Of a DNA stretch of 64,000 nt, positions 36,779 through 49,655 are shown piece after piece. A program made the position numbers and the translations under genes. The stretch is from Polytrichum commune. Lineage: Eukaryota > Streptophyta > Polytrichopsida > Polytrichales > Polytrichaceae. How positions within the stretch are numbered: the stretch's first letter is position 1; each line of letters opens with the position of its first letter. The DNA lies in assembly GCA_950295325.1 (NCBI GenBank), contig OX485806.1, positions 15,438,001 through 15,502,000 on the forward strand. Reading direction: 5' to 3'. The notes under the pieces are model-generated. The model worked only from the letters and a program-made list of their open reading frames with translations. It was not told the DNA's origin and did no database searches.

Positions 36779-36921
36779 CAACATTACTCGGTTGAGGACT
36801 TGTGTTCATAGGCCCCGCAACAGATTCAAGAATAAAGCCTCGGGATGTGGGAATCCTGGTGCTTTAGACTGAATTTCAAGTCAAGACAACTGAACACATC
36901 TCATCAATTGAGAGATGTTAT
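36779..36921. mobile_element. Foldback element of the AACATTACTCA family, copy 2
   Basis: Same terminal and internal sequence as 15,739-15,880 (AACATTACTC, ATTCAAGAATAAAGCCTC, GGAATCCTGGTGCTT). The right terminus is degenerate (GAGAGATGTTATG). Confidence 0.65.
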
Positions 36922-39900
36922 GTGAATCTACAGTAGAATGTACAACACATTTGCCTGCACACTGTAATGCTAAAACATCATTTTTGGCAAAAGTCAAATA
37001 ATCAATGTAGCTAAACAAAACATGTGATTCAGTTCGGGTGACACTATCCATTGTTGGCCCACATCAATTGTCTTGCAATCATTGGGTAGCAACTACGTAG
37101 GATGCCACATGACCGAGCACATGACATGTTTGTGTTACTTGACAAGTCACGAAGACTACTCTGTTCAACATGGCACACCAATGTCAATGCCACGTTACAT
37201 AAGATGTCGAGTGTGTGGAAGGGGGATATAAATAATAATATCTTGAGGTTCATGAATTTGAGCGTTGTTATTGATTTGTTGGCAAACACTAGGAAAAAAC
37301 CAAACGAATGGTGCACGAGCATTTATGAAATTCCTTCACATAGCCTTCCAAGCACAAGGGCCACAAATGAATGGCATCATCCAACATCAAGGGTTCTCAC
37401 GAAACAAGGAATATGGCAACCACTCGCAAAAATTATCATATAAGTAGATCACTTTTGCTACCTTTTTCCGTAATGGTACGGGATACGACTAGTTTTTTGG
37501 GTGGTTTCATTGGGGCTTGGCATCTCACTCAACTCAAATTGATTGCTACAAATCACACCCTTCCCAAGAAGAACGAAAGAAGATGTGCAAAACTTCACCA
37601 ACACACTTATAAGGCAAGTGAAAAGTGATTATGCATTGTTTAGAATGTGCAAATGAAAATGCACAAGTCTTATCTGCATGTTCAAGGCTCACTTAAACCC
37701 AAGGCCTTAACCTGAATCCCATGGGAATTCAAAGGTTGAGTTGCCCGAGGTGGGAATGTACTAAGATGGGTGATATTCCTAGCACTTGATTTTTGGTTCA
37801 CTTTATTGGGACCCTACCACATATGATTCACCCAATCATAGTGGGTGTATTTGCGAAAACCGGAATTTTCAGCCAACCATGCGGGAACCTAGGGGCTTGC
37901 CTTTGGAAGAAGGGGGTAGGTGTCGGCTGGTTCGTCTGCACCTGTTCAAGGTGTTCACCTTTGAAAAAAGGTTGTCGTCATCGGGGGGCCTCTAAATCTT
38001 GGAATGTTTGTTTCAGGATTACATATAGACTTAGACCAAGTTAAAAATTTAGCAACATCATACTTCGCATTGGGGACAAGAAAAGAAAAGAAAGAAAGAA
38101 AAATAATGATAATGCCCGTATCAGGGTACATGCATGAATGTGAGCCCATTGGCCTAATGTTGATCATGGTTGTCTGTGATGCAACTTAAGGTGTTTACCC
38201 TCTTTCAAGAGGTGGGCTTTGATGATGTATTAATTATCCCATAGTTATTGAGGTGGGGGGACATGTGTTTGTTTATTGTCAAGTTTTCTATAGTTTAGGA
38301 CGAGGTATGTAAGGTATTTGATGGCATTCTGGTGTATATTTTTCATGAGGATTTTAATGTTTGATTTGGGTATTTTTAGGTTGACAAGTTTATTGATTGA
38401 TTGTTTGTGTATAGCCCCCCCCCCTGCTCTTGCTCTGATAGTAATGAGGGGGTTGGTTTTCCAACCATTCATTTTTATGGTGTTAATTAGTGGGTCATAT
38501 TTAGTATGTTTACGTGTGAGGCTTGATTGGGGAATCTGTCGTGGCAATATGTGAATTCGATGAGTTGGACTATAAGTGTAGGAGAGGGTGATATTGGTGT
38601 TTGTGTTTGGTTCGGGGCTCCTATTATGCATAAGATGTCCGGCCTTGATTTGGCTTGTTAGCGACAAGCATGTTGTGAACATGTGCATTTGAGAACCCAT
38701 TCCGGGATCGTTTGTTATGGTGGTTTGTTGTTAAGATTGCATGCATTGGTCAGTGTGAAGAACCGGGTGTTTTTGTTGGCTTGTAGTGTTTAGGTGATGA
38801 GGTGTACCGCTTTGTTGTGTCATGCAATTCCGAGACCCTTCGTGTTGGGAACAACATTGGAGTCGTCTTTTTTTTTCTTCTTTTTCTTATGTGCATGTTT
38901 CTATTAATGATTGTTATGCAAGGGAACATAATTATACTCTCATAATGTAGGAGAACACGCCCTTGCCCACCATGTAATGGGCATGCACCTAATGGTTAGA
39001 TTAGTTGCATCTATCATAGGGTCGCTTAACAAGCAATATTACATGCCATAAGTGACAAGTATTCTCCATTTATTACATCAATCATCATTGTTGTGCAAGG
39101 CTTCCCCGAACTAAGGTAGAAATACCATAACCCGTGAGAATCAGGTGATTCACATTGAAGATCTGGTCTGACAATCGTGAGATAATTTTCCAAGATAGAC
39201 GAGAAGGATTCATGAAGAATGCAAGTTGTTTCATATTTTTCTGCCCTACACAAAAAATGCTACAATTTTTCAAAGCGGAAAGTTGTCCAAACCCCTACTC
39301 ATTCACTAGATTCTCCCTACACCGAACCATGTAATCCGCATTTCCATACAGAACATCGCCTAAATCGGTTACCTTGTGAGTACATTAACACTTGACTCTC
39401 ATTGGCTACACTAAGTGTACATGCTTTGAAGTTACCGCCAAGCCATGATCTGTTTTAGAAATGGCACTTCACCATTATGAAGGCGGTCTAGTGCACGGCT
39501 AGAGGGTACTTAACGGGTATGGTATTTCTATCTTATGTAAAAAAAATTATCACTTAATGGGCCAACCTTCCAACTTGGTAATTTTGTTTTTGTTTCAGTT
39601 GTGTAGATAAGGTACACGTCACACTAATTACATTATGCACTAACATAGCGCATCATTGAAGAATGTACATCTTCCAAACAATATGATTCCTTGTAACTTC
39701 TTAAGTACTAGGAGGCTTTCTCACATAGCTGTATGGGTATGGAATAGCGATAACTTTGTTGTATTTAGGTGACTCGTGCATTGGGAATGTGAAATCACAA
39801 TGAACGTTATGATGCTAATGTTAAGTTGATTTCTCGCCCTCCCTCACTCCTCCTTTGCGTGGCTCATTTTTTTGCTATGGTTCTCATTGTGTGCTCGACG

Positions 39901-41205
39901 CTCATCTCCAAATCACTCTCAAGTTCAGCCATGACCTTGTCGGTTTTCAGCTAGGAAGTTCTTGGTTGGACTAGTGGATAGGTTTCACTCTATCTCTAAC
40001 TCTTTTATATCTTGTGCCATGACGTCGTAACATGCTTCCTGGGTAGCTCCTTGTTACTAAATTGCCTAGGACCATGACTAGAGTGTTATGGTTGTATCTA
40101 CTCATCCGCTCATTAAGTATGGTCAGATTTGCTCATTCGCTCTCATTTCCTTGATTATATATCATTACATGTTGTCGGGCCATTCTTGGTTACTATTTCA
40201 CATGGAAACTTAACCAAAGGGTTTTGGTCATATTTGCACATCTACTCCTCAAGTATGGTCAATTCCACCCCATTTGGAGCCATGATCGCTTCGCAAGACG
40301 ATCGTGTTCTTCTTAGACTTATATTGTAACCACGGTCACAACCTCACCATGCCTACTCCTGGTTGGTTCCTTCTAACTTCCATCATTCTAGAATGTGCCT
40401 TTAAGGGAATAGATCTCATATACAAAATACAACCTACCTAAACTACTCCAACTCGTAGCTTTGCATCCCCAACAATACGCAAACAATCTCATACTCTAAT
40501 ACTACAACAATGTTCTCAAAACAATCACAAAAAATCCGTTTTATTTCATGGATCTAGATCTACAACCGCTAGGGCAAAGCCTTCCAATTCCTTGCTACTT
40601 TTGGACATCTTGCTCTATCACTTGATTGCACCCACTACTAACAAATGAACGAACTAACTCCAAAACTCTTTCTCCCAAGTCTTATATCATCAAACCTTCA
40701 CACTAATTCCAACATTTTCACTTGGTCCAATCACATGCATTTTCTTGGTTACCGCTAGTAAAGTCAACAATCACTTTTTTCTAACCATTATTACTACATG
40801 ACTAGGGTGACATGCTAGTCACAATCATTACCTTGGCAAGACCAACCCACAAACTCTAGACTTGATTTTCCAAACAAAATTCCTACTACTTTCTATCTAC
40901 CCTACCCTTGACAACTAGTTTTGTTGATCACTATTTTAGGTCATTGAACTTTGAGAATGACATCGGAGACCATGTTGATTAAGCAAGTTTATAATGGGAA
41001 AGAATAAACCCTTAACATAGAGGATTCCATACTTAATAAAAGCCTCTCGACCATGAAGCACGAGCCGGTAATGTGGTACATATGAGGTGCTACATTGGAT
41101 GTACATAGCATCCTATGGGTACTTTTGGCTCTCATAATTATGAGAGGAAAGGCTCCATCCATTGTACTGCATACATTCGGCGGCCATGAAGAATTGCCCC
41201 CCTCA
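36922..41205. other. Intergenic DNA, including a strongly strand-skewed segment
   Basis: No gene recognised. 38.18-38.90 kb is unusually rich in G and T on the plus strand, with few C outside one C run. The minus strand there carries a 151-codon open frame (38,245-38,700) of low-complexity Asn/Thr/Lys-rich type, probably a product of the skew. 37.1-37.6 kb has three overlapping plus-strand frames (up to 113 codons), none recognised. Confidence 0.4.
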
Positions 41206-41300
41206 TCTATACATTGCCATGATGAAGGATGGTGACGAGATTTGAACCCGGGACCTCCTTGAATCGAAAGGCACAAGAATGGGGTAGCCACCTAAGTTAC
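41206..41300 (-). other. tRNA-derived SINE-like relic
   Basis: On the minus strand, GTCCCGGGTTCAAATCTCG looks like a tRNA T-arm/B-box and GTAACTTAGGTGGCTACC like an A-box about 40 bases before it. This is the usual layout of a tRNA-derived SINE head. No acceptor stem pairs, so a functional tRNA is unlikely. Confidence 0.4.
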
Positions 41301-41556
41301 CCCAAACCCCCCTCCATGACAACCAACTAAAAACAAAGGTACGGGGAACTCCACCCACCCCAATGCTTTGGAAGAATACATTTGGAAAGTGGTGGGTGGA
41401 ATACCCGGGTGGCGGATGAAGTTGGATGAGAATCAAAACCTTGCTTTCATCCAGTAGGTACCGACAAGGTGGTTCATTCATCCAAAGCACATTCAATGGG
41501 ATTGGGCCCAAACCCCTCATCATTTAATTAGAACCTTTGAAGAACTCACCCTTCCA

Positions 41557-41715
41557 TCATAACATTATTCAGATCCATAGCAATGTGTCGTGGGACTGAT
41601 AATATGTCACATAATAATTTTGGATATTCTCCACATTTCATCTGAATGTGAGGAATATTATGTGAAATATTGTCAAACTCACATAACATTGTTATGAATT
41701 TGGATAATGTTATGA
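41557..41715. mobile_element. Small foldback element, copy 2
   Basis: 159 bp with arms TCATAACATTATTCAGATCC and GGATAATGTTATGA; inner parts GATATTCTCCACAT / ATGTGAGGAATATT also pair. Related to 6,629-6,841 by the shared ATTATTCAGATCCATA end and GTGGGACTGA. Confidence 0.75.
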
Positions 41716-41883
41716 GAAATTATAGTGTTGGCTCTAATTTACTTTTGTCGATGGAGACTGCATCAATGTTTGGGAGGGCAAGTCTATTTATTTTGGAATT
41801 TGAACCTAGAAACCCCAAATTAGGGTAATAACAAGGTGCAAAGTTCCAAAAGGATGGGTAAAGTTTCCATCATTCTCCTAGTC

Positions 41884-41901
41884 GGGGGGGGGGGGGGGGG
41901 G
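41884..41901. repeat. Poly-G run
   Basis: Eighteen consecutive G, the longest such run clear of other features. Confidence 0.95.
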
Positions 41902-42315
41902 TTGGGGTAGGTGACGACAAAGATAAACATTGTATTTCCTAATGGTCAACTCGGCCCCCAATTCATGATCAGGGACCCCAACCTAGTCTAATACGACCCA
42001 GTTGAAATGAAATAACAACAAACTTGGGAGGGGCATGTTCTTACCAACCCACATAACCCAAATGAACATGTTGGGCTTTAGGTTGGAAAAAAACTTGACC
42101 AACAGACACTACCATACCTAGTACCTCGTCAATTTCAACATAAAATACATTTTCTTGAGTGAGGGTGTCACGTGTCGTACAACGATTGGTTGGAACCTGA
42201 GAAAAAGTTCACGTGGCAAGGGGGCATATCAAATTTTGGTAAGCAAAAGTGTTGGCCTAAGTTACGAAGATACTACATGTATTCAAGTAGGTTCTCATGC
42301 TTGCAAACTATGTCG

Positions 42316-42466
42316 TAACATTACTCAATGACATGGGTACTTGGAGTTTAACAATGGGATGTTGAGAGCTCAATATGAATTGGAGTCTCCCTATGCATAT
42401 TTTTGAGCATCCCACTGTTATATTATGAGGGCCCACATAATAAAAGATGAGTGTTGAGTAATGTTA
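42316..42466. mobile_element. Foldback element with TAACATTACTCAA ends
   Basis: TAACATTACTCAA pairs with TTGAGTAATGTTA at the far end; CAATGGGATG / CATCCCACTG pair inside. Ends match the 15.7 and 36.8 kb elements but the interior differs, so it is a subfamily. Confidence 0.7.
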
Positions 42467-42574
42467 TGGTAGCTTTACAAAACAATTAATGTATTTACCA
42501 AAAGGGATAAAGAGAGGGGATTATTGCATTCAAACGTACCTCCTATCCATCCAATATAAAAAACTGCATTATTA

Positions 42575-42960
42575 AATATTGTATTTAGTGTCACCAATTC
42601 TATTTGTCTCGCTCAATACTAGATGTAAACCACATGTGTAGTGTCACCAACACTAAATGTAAACTTAACAAATTTTTTCACTTCTTGTAAACGAATTTTG
42701 GGCATTATAGACTTACAATGTTGTAATAAACTGTCACTTACCAAGCGGTTTTTCATCCAAATTTCAATCATCCAATGATAATATTTCATTGCATAAATTT
42801 TTTGATGCAAAATGTACGAAACTTTGTCTCTGTAATTGGCATTTTGATGAACTAAAAGTCGATCATCCATGTCAATTCTTGTAAACTTATTCATAAGAAG
42901 TGCCATTAGAAAAGTTACCACAATGACATAAAATACCATATGACGCTAAACACAATGTTT
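42575..42960 (-). repeat. CACTA-like family A copy
   Basis: Runs from TTTAGTGTCACCAATTCTA through TTTTTCATCCAAATTTCAATC to AAAGTTACCACAATGACA and GCTAAACAC. It is the most complete minus-orientation copy and shows an element of about 390 bp. Confidence 0.65.
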
Positions 42961-43848
42961 AGGGTAGACCACTAGAGTTGCCCCTCTTGACCTTTAGTCA
43001 TTACATTAAAGTTAGGTTGTCATTCGAAGGCATACGTTACTCTCTTTCAGTTGTTAATAATACAATATTTCTGGTTAGTATGCATTTTATGAAACCTACA
43101 ATAATTACATCCTAACAAACTAAATTCTTAGTAAATTACTATAGCATTATGTAACTCAAAATTGTAACCAAGTATGACATAACAAAACTTCCAAAGGATG
43201 TTTTCTACTTGTATTGTTTGTTACAATACAACACCACGAACCGAATTATTACACAAGGCTCACACACATATTGTAAGAGAATTACGTTATATGCCAATGG
43301 GCATAATCTTAACATACTAACTATACTATGTTTACACCGCCCTTGGGAAGCTTGTATCTTTCAAACAAAAAGCAATGAATGGATGAATGAAAAGGGGAAT
43401 GGCAACTCCTCCACAATGGATGAGGTCTCCGTACACGGATATATCATCCACGGGACCATGATATAATACCTCACTCTTTTGGGCGAATAGTCGGGGTTTT
43501 GTGACTCAATGATACACCGGCCTCTCTCTTTTCCGAAAAAGGGCACGAGACCCCCTCTTTTGGCAGGCCTTTTGTGTGTGTGGACAATAGGCTAATACTA
43601 GGCTATCTTGTTATTACTATTCTTATTCTTATTATTAGTATGACACATAGTACCACTTTGGTCTGCATCACACATGTGGCCTTGTATTGGCTCGACAAAA
43701 TCGACTTCATTTCGGACACGGTAAGGAAGGAGGGGACTAAAAAAGCATGAGCCAAAAACCAAAAGTGGATTTCGATGCCCACCCCACTTTTGACCTCATC
43801 CCACAACCGCAAAAGAAAGGACATGGAATGCTCCGAGGCCGGATTGCA
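42961..43848. other. Intergenic DNA without a recognisable gene
   Basis: AT-rich; nothing supported. Confidence 0.5.
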
Positions 43849-44347
43849 CCAAGTTCACACATGAGCCAAGAGCCGTGACCGTGAAATTGTGAGAGCCCAA
43901 AAGAATGTGTCCAAAGGCCGTCCCAACACACCTCCAACATCATGGAAGCGCGGTCACGGGTCCTCAAGTGTAGTGTGAAGTCACATGTGACCGGGCCCTC
44001 AACCAAATGATGTTTCAATGGATTTCTATTCATGCGGGTCCTCACACATGATAAAATAGAATAAATCAACGGTTGTGAGTGTTCAGAGTGCCGTGGTCTC
44101 TCATTTTTGTGTTAGGCCTACTACCACGAGGTGGTTCTTGAAAATAGTCCAAGTGATCATGAAACATGATCCATTCGATGCCTTGTAGGAAACCATGTAG
44201 ACTTTACATCCATCTTGCATTCACAAACTCCGTTGGTCCCTCAACCTCACTGCGAAGCGAATTTGGACCGGCTCCACCTATTCCACCAATGAGAGTGATT
44301 GAAGTGTATTGGTCACGGGCTCTCAATCTCATGTGTGAAGTGGCCAT
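43849..44347. mobile_element. Tourist-like MITE family B, copy 2
   Basis: Aligns from AGTTCACACATGAGCCAAGAG to GTGTGAAGTGGCCATGAG with 32,495-32,974 over nearly its whole length (shared CCAAAGGCCGTCCC-ACACACC, TGTTAGGCCTAC, GACTTTACATCCATCTTGCA). The ends are eroded and no duplication is left, so it is the older or more damaged copy. Confidence 0.75.
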
Positions 44348-46030
44348 GAGGTGTGCTTGACACGAATAATTATATTGGGGATTGTTAAATTGACCACACA
44401 TTGGTTAAAACGATCACATTCAATATGTAAGTTGTGACTTGTCATCCAAGTTGGTCAAGTTTATTAATTTTAACATAGAGTTGATACCTTGCTCCTCTTC
44501 ATGTGTGTGATGAAAATCCAAATTTGAGCATGCGACGCGTCTCTAAGATCAACGTACTACGTGGCCGATTCAACATTTCCCTTGCTATTATGGGAAAGTA
44601 ACTGGGTAAATGGTATGTGGGTGTTATTAGGGTATTTTTCCTTGATTGGACACCTATATCTAATTGGTGTGTGGTTAGGTGACAACCCGAAGACATGCAC
44701 CATAAAGACACATGTTTGAAAAAGACTGGATTACGTCTTCAATTTTCATTAACTACTCCATATTCAATAGTGAACACAATTGGGAAGGACCCACTGTAGT
44801 CTATTAAACAATCAACAGAGAATGTGCACTTCTGATAACCATAAAATGATCATGCATGAGACACTTGGTTTTCAGTCCGTTTGTTGTTGATGTTTCATTG
44901 CACATTTGCTACTGCAATGCAGATTATGTTCTCTTAATCTAATTTGTAGAAGTTGGAGAACATTGAAAATGAACCGAATAACACCCACATATCTTATTAG
45001 AGTTATCCATAAAAACTCTATGGGTAAATCCTCCAAAAGGTGCAGTTTGGGGGCTTATTCCAAAAGTGAACCATGTTTTGTGAGTGCATATATCAACATG
45101 GTTTCTAATGCAAACAAAGTGGGGCTAGCTTTAATAACGATGTCATATTTGGGTCGGTTTGCAGTCTCGTGAGAATAAAGGACCATCTGAGAGAGGACTC
45201 TATATATACATCATCAATAATGAGAACACTATTTTGACACCAATAGAGTATGGATATTTAATGGTGTATTTGTTTTTGATATCATTCATGTCTATAGTAG
45301 AGGCGCCTATTTTTTATCAGCACCCCATCGACAATTTTGTAAGGTACCGGGGATTTCAATAAGGCTAGGATTGAATTTTGAGCAAGCCGCAACCAATAGT
45401 ATCATGACACATGTATTGGATTTGAGTGCTAAAGTGAGGAGGAAGGACTGGTTAGAATGAGCGGTTATGGCAAACTCTAGACATTGGTAATATGTTTGGG
45501 CCAACTTTTGGCATTAAACATTCACAATAATTTCAATTTAAGAAGTAAAATTACGAGAAGATTTGCAGTCCTCCTGATTTCTATCTTCCTACATGAGAAA
45601 AATTTGCACCACCTTATACTTCTCCAAATATGGCTTAGAGTCTCTTAAGTAATCGGTTATGGGCACCTGCACTCTATATACCTTACAAAGAAGCTACGTA
45701 CCTAGGCAAAATCACCCGAGCATTGATATGGTTTAAATGGTTTTGACCCAAATAATTTTGGGTATACCCACAAAGATTCTCTCATCTTGACATACCCACC
45801 AAATATCAATATCACACTTTTGATACTACAAGTATATTCCTTGATTCCATTCTATTTGTTGGTTATTGATACCATGCATTCACCTATATACAAGACCGAC
45901 ACTAGTTCATCCACTCCTCCCCCTCCCCCCGCCCCCCCCCCAACACACACATTATGTCTAATTGACATTAAAAAGACATGTGTTACTGTGAGATTGGACT
46001 ATGTGCTTAAAGTTTATACACCATTCTACG
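44348..46030. other. Intergenic repeat-derived DNA
   Basis: Contains a family D copy on the minus strand (about 44.6-44.96 kb) and a C-rich run (about 45,917-45,943). No protein-like frame. Confidence 0.45.
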
Positions 46031-46628
46031 CAAGGCGGAGTTGGGGGGGGGGGGGCTAGAGGGGGCTCAACCCCCCTTGACATCATTAGTAAAAAAATAT
46101 GCCAAAACGACTACATATTTTTCTTTCTTGTTTTGCAACTACAATGTTGAGAATTTTGGGGCATGTAGTACGCTACTGGAAAGGTGTTTTCAAGACCTTT
46201 CCAACGGTGCATTACAAGCCCCCAAATTCCAAAAATTTCAGTTGGTAGAACTAATTTTTTTTTGTAGTTGTTTAGCGACTATAGAGTAGGTTGGTCAAAA
46301 GAATTGCAATGGGAAAATGATTGCGGTTATTTTTCGCAATGTTTTCTATGAGTGCATTGAAGGAAAGTTGGGCATCTGGTTACTATTGGCGATGATTGGA
46401 TGGTTGATCTGATGATCATCTATATCAAAAAAACCATTGCGAAAACTTTGGATATTAATGACATTATCAATTTTTTCATGGAGATGTTAGCTCGGTGAGT
46501 CCAAATCTCTCAATAAATAATCAAATGCGACCACCTATTGAAATTTAAAAATAAAATATACATAAAATATTTCCATATTATGAGGTCAGCCCCCCCCCCT
46601 CTAGGTCAAAATCATGGCTCCGCCCTTG
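46031..46628 (+). mobile_element. Non-autonomous hAT element with intact 8-bp target duplication
   Basis: 598 bp flanked by perfect ATTCTACG repeats (46,023-46,030 and 46,629-46,636). Ends CAAGGCGGAGTTGG and the complement of GGCTCCGCCCTTG form short inverted repeats of the common plant CAAGGGCGGAGCC type. A plus-strand remnant near 46.33-46.50 kb reads AMFSMSALKES and, after a frame change, DDWMVDLMIIYIKKTIAKTL-DINDIINFF. This corresponds to the C-terminal dimerisation region of hAT transposases, where family members have D-WLND-L-YIE-I-and an acidic/II-F end. The frameshift and small size mean no active transposase. Internal C/G runs flank the coding relic. Confidence 0.85.
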
Positions 46629-49600
46629 ATTCTACGTTCACACAAATTAACACGATTATTAAAAGGGCATGTGCAATCACTTAAGGTGAAAGATAATTTT
46701 CACATTTTTCATCTCCTGTAATTTCAGCATCTCAACTCCAATCCTAAAAACTGGACATAACAATATGCGTGACTTGCAAATGCTAACCGGATGTGATGAT
46801 GTTCAAGTTGATCCAATTGACACTGATGTATGTAGAGTGGATGTGCCTACAATAGGGCCACATATATTAGACATGCCTAAATCAATTACTTTCCTGACTT
46901 TGACACCTATATTTGAGTTGTACGTGGTTTGATCTGGCTCCACAAAAAGATACCAAAAAGACATATGTTTAAAAAAGACTAGACTGCACTCTCAAAGTAT
47001 GTTAACCATTATAGGGCTCAATAGTCAACACAATCGAGAGAGCCTATACGACCATTCAATGAGCGTGAGAATCTTCAGAATAATAACAACTTTTTCAACA
47101 AGATATTCATACGAGCTCCAAAATATATGAGGAAAGTGGCTAGCAGCATGTTTCATTTTGGCTGGGGTGAACCAACCTGTACACTGGTTCCTTGGAGGCA
47201 AGAGTTTAGGCATCCAACTAGGAACGAGTGTATGGGTTGGTTTGCCCAAATCTTTCATTTCCTAGGAGAAGTGGGCAAGTTGGAAGAAATCAACCATTGA
47301 AGACCCATCTACAATTGCCTTATTGAGGCGTGTCTAAATGAGGTAAAGAAGGGGGTAGATGTGGCAGGGAATTGTTTTTAACAAGTTCGCCTAAGCATAG
47401 GTATCTTGTTGCACATGTCCTTGTGTTGCAGTCAGAGGTAATGAGCAGCTCCCTCACATGGGAGTCCGTCATAAACTTCCGTCACTAACTCTGAGAGCTC
47501 ATTATAAGAAACATTTCTTGTGACATAGGACACGGGAGGACACTGTCCCACACCCACTAACCCAAACTTAAAAACAAAAGAACCCACACGCCACGCACTT
47601 AATCATCCATATCCTTGCAAGTTGCGTCCACAGAAAAAATCTTACGTCGAAAACTCGTGGAGATAATTATTTACACTTGGAGAGAGGGGATTATTGTATA
47701 TGAGTATACGTGTCATTCATCCAATATGAAAGCCCTGAAATAGAACACAACATGTGGGTTATTATGTTTCGTCAATTTGAACCTGGGATTAGTTACAAAA
47801 TCCCTGAATTAGTGTATTTGGGGTCTCAGTTTGAGATGAACGAGCAACAAACTTATAGGGGGTCAAGTTTTTTTAGTTTCGATGGATGAGAGATATGCTC
47901 GTATACGATGATTCCCTCTCTTTCTTACACCTCAAGATCACATGTTATGCATATTTTGACATATTGTAGTGTGGAAAAGAGTTTGGAGAGACTTAATCTC
48001 TAAAGGCCACAATGAAATTTCCCCAAAATGCCCTAAAATAATTTAGTGGTACACATATCCAAAAATCAGAAGATTATAACGTAAACATGTATGATGGTAT
48101 GGTCGGGCGATAGTGCCTGCATGGACAAAAATGTCTGCCTCGCCCTTTAGAGGTTCAGGAGAATCATGACATTGTGGTCGAGAGTGGAATTCACTAGAAT
48201 TGCAAATTGTAACTGTTAAATGACGAGTGTACATGCGTGCACTTTGGGATTTCATATTCATATTTCATATTTTAAATTTTAAATATTTTAAATATTTTTT
48301 TATCACACAAAGTTCTGATGTAATTTTGGTTGATTCTCATCATTATTTAATCTCCTTAAAGGCTTACGGCATTAAAAAGTGAATGTGTGCATATTGAAAG
48401 CCATATAAAGATATTCTAAAGGTCCATGGACACAACTTTGCTTCAATGAAGATCATCCTTTGAGAAAGTGGCCCTTTTCAAAATCATCAACGTAGCTTTC
48501 CATTGGAGTTTTGCATTCTGAGGTTGGCAGCTTGTGCAAACACATTCTTCACGCCTCTTGATTCTATACAGCCATACATTTCTTGTACGTGATACATGTA
48601 TGATGTACCACACACAAACACTTCCAATGCAAATGGATTAGTTCACCCTTTGATCCATTGATTCAATGTTTGGGCATGGACATGTTCTCGTAGGTGATTA
48701 AGGGTTAATAAGCAAGTCATCTACCAATCATCTGGTACATTTGCAAATTACATCTAGTACATTGGGCCAAACTACATATTCCATGAAGAATGATGACCTC
48801 ATATATGAAGGTAGACAACTCAAATTGGTGATCAGCACAAGTTTATTGATTTATCTCCATGTTTTTGACTGGTGGCCATTTCAAGTTGGTCAGAACATGA
48901 ATAAACAGAGTACCTTGCAGTGATGGAGTTGTTTCGAATTTAATGCTCCTACTTATCCTATTCATCACCAAAGCAAAGATTTTGCTTCTGATTGAATGAC
49001 AATAAAGGTTACCCCAATAATATTGATTATTGAACTTAGAATACTTAACTAATTATGTACATTTAGTCTCATTTCTTTCAAGCACATTAATTTGGTGTCC
49101 ATTCTAGCCACATGTAGCCTCACACCACTCAAATATAAGTGTCTGATAAACATAAGTAACAAAATTTAGCCTGCTTGCGGTTTATGAATGAGACCATGTA
49201 AAGCAATAATTGTGCCACACAACAGATTTCATCATCGGTATGTCAGTATTGTAAACTTGGTAGTACTTGTAGCTAGTGTGGAGATTGTGTTTGGGACATA
49301 TTTGGGACATAGAAGTTTAGACTTATTCAGAAAATTGTCTGTCAAGAAGTACTGCCAGGAAATCTTCTGAACAAGTCCCCAAATCTTTAATCAACAATAA
49401 TGTGCTGGCATACAATATAAAGCATAGAGTGAAAAAAAAGCTGTAATCAACATGAGGCTATGCAAGTATTGGAGCCAAGAAATGACTTAACAAGGCCAAT
49501 CTTTCTTGCATTACATCAGATGAACTCTTCTAAGAGTTGAGCAAAATCACAGATTTGCAATGTTGCTGGCAAAAGGGGTTTTTCCTACAAAAGGAAACGT

Positions 49601-49655
49601 TTTAAACAGATCTGCTTGACTCCCCACCCCTGCAAGTTCTGATCTCACTACATCC
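46629..49655. other. Intergenic DNA without a recognisable gene
   Basis: Family D fragments near 46.9-47.15 kb (minus) and 48.96-49.15 kb (plus). The 3' end of the transcript candidate at 49,656-52,532 would lie in the upper part. No other supported feature. Confidence 0.45.

Noticed and set aside
38245-38700. 151-codon minus-strand frame
   Set aside because: Low-complexity composition explained by base skew; no start context, splice context or known family.
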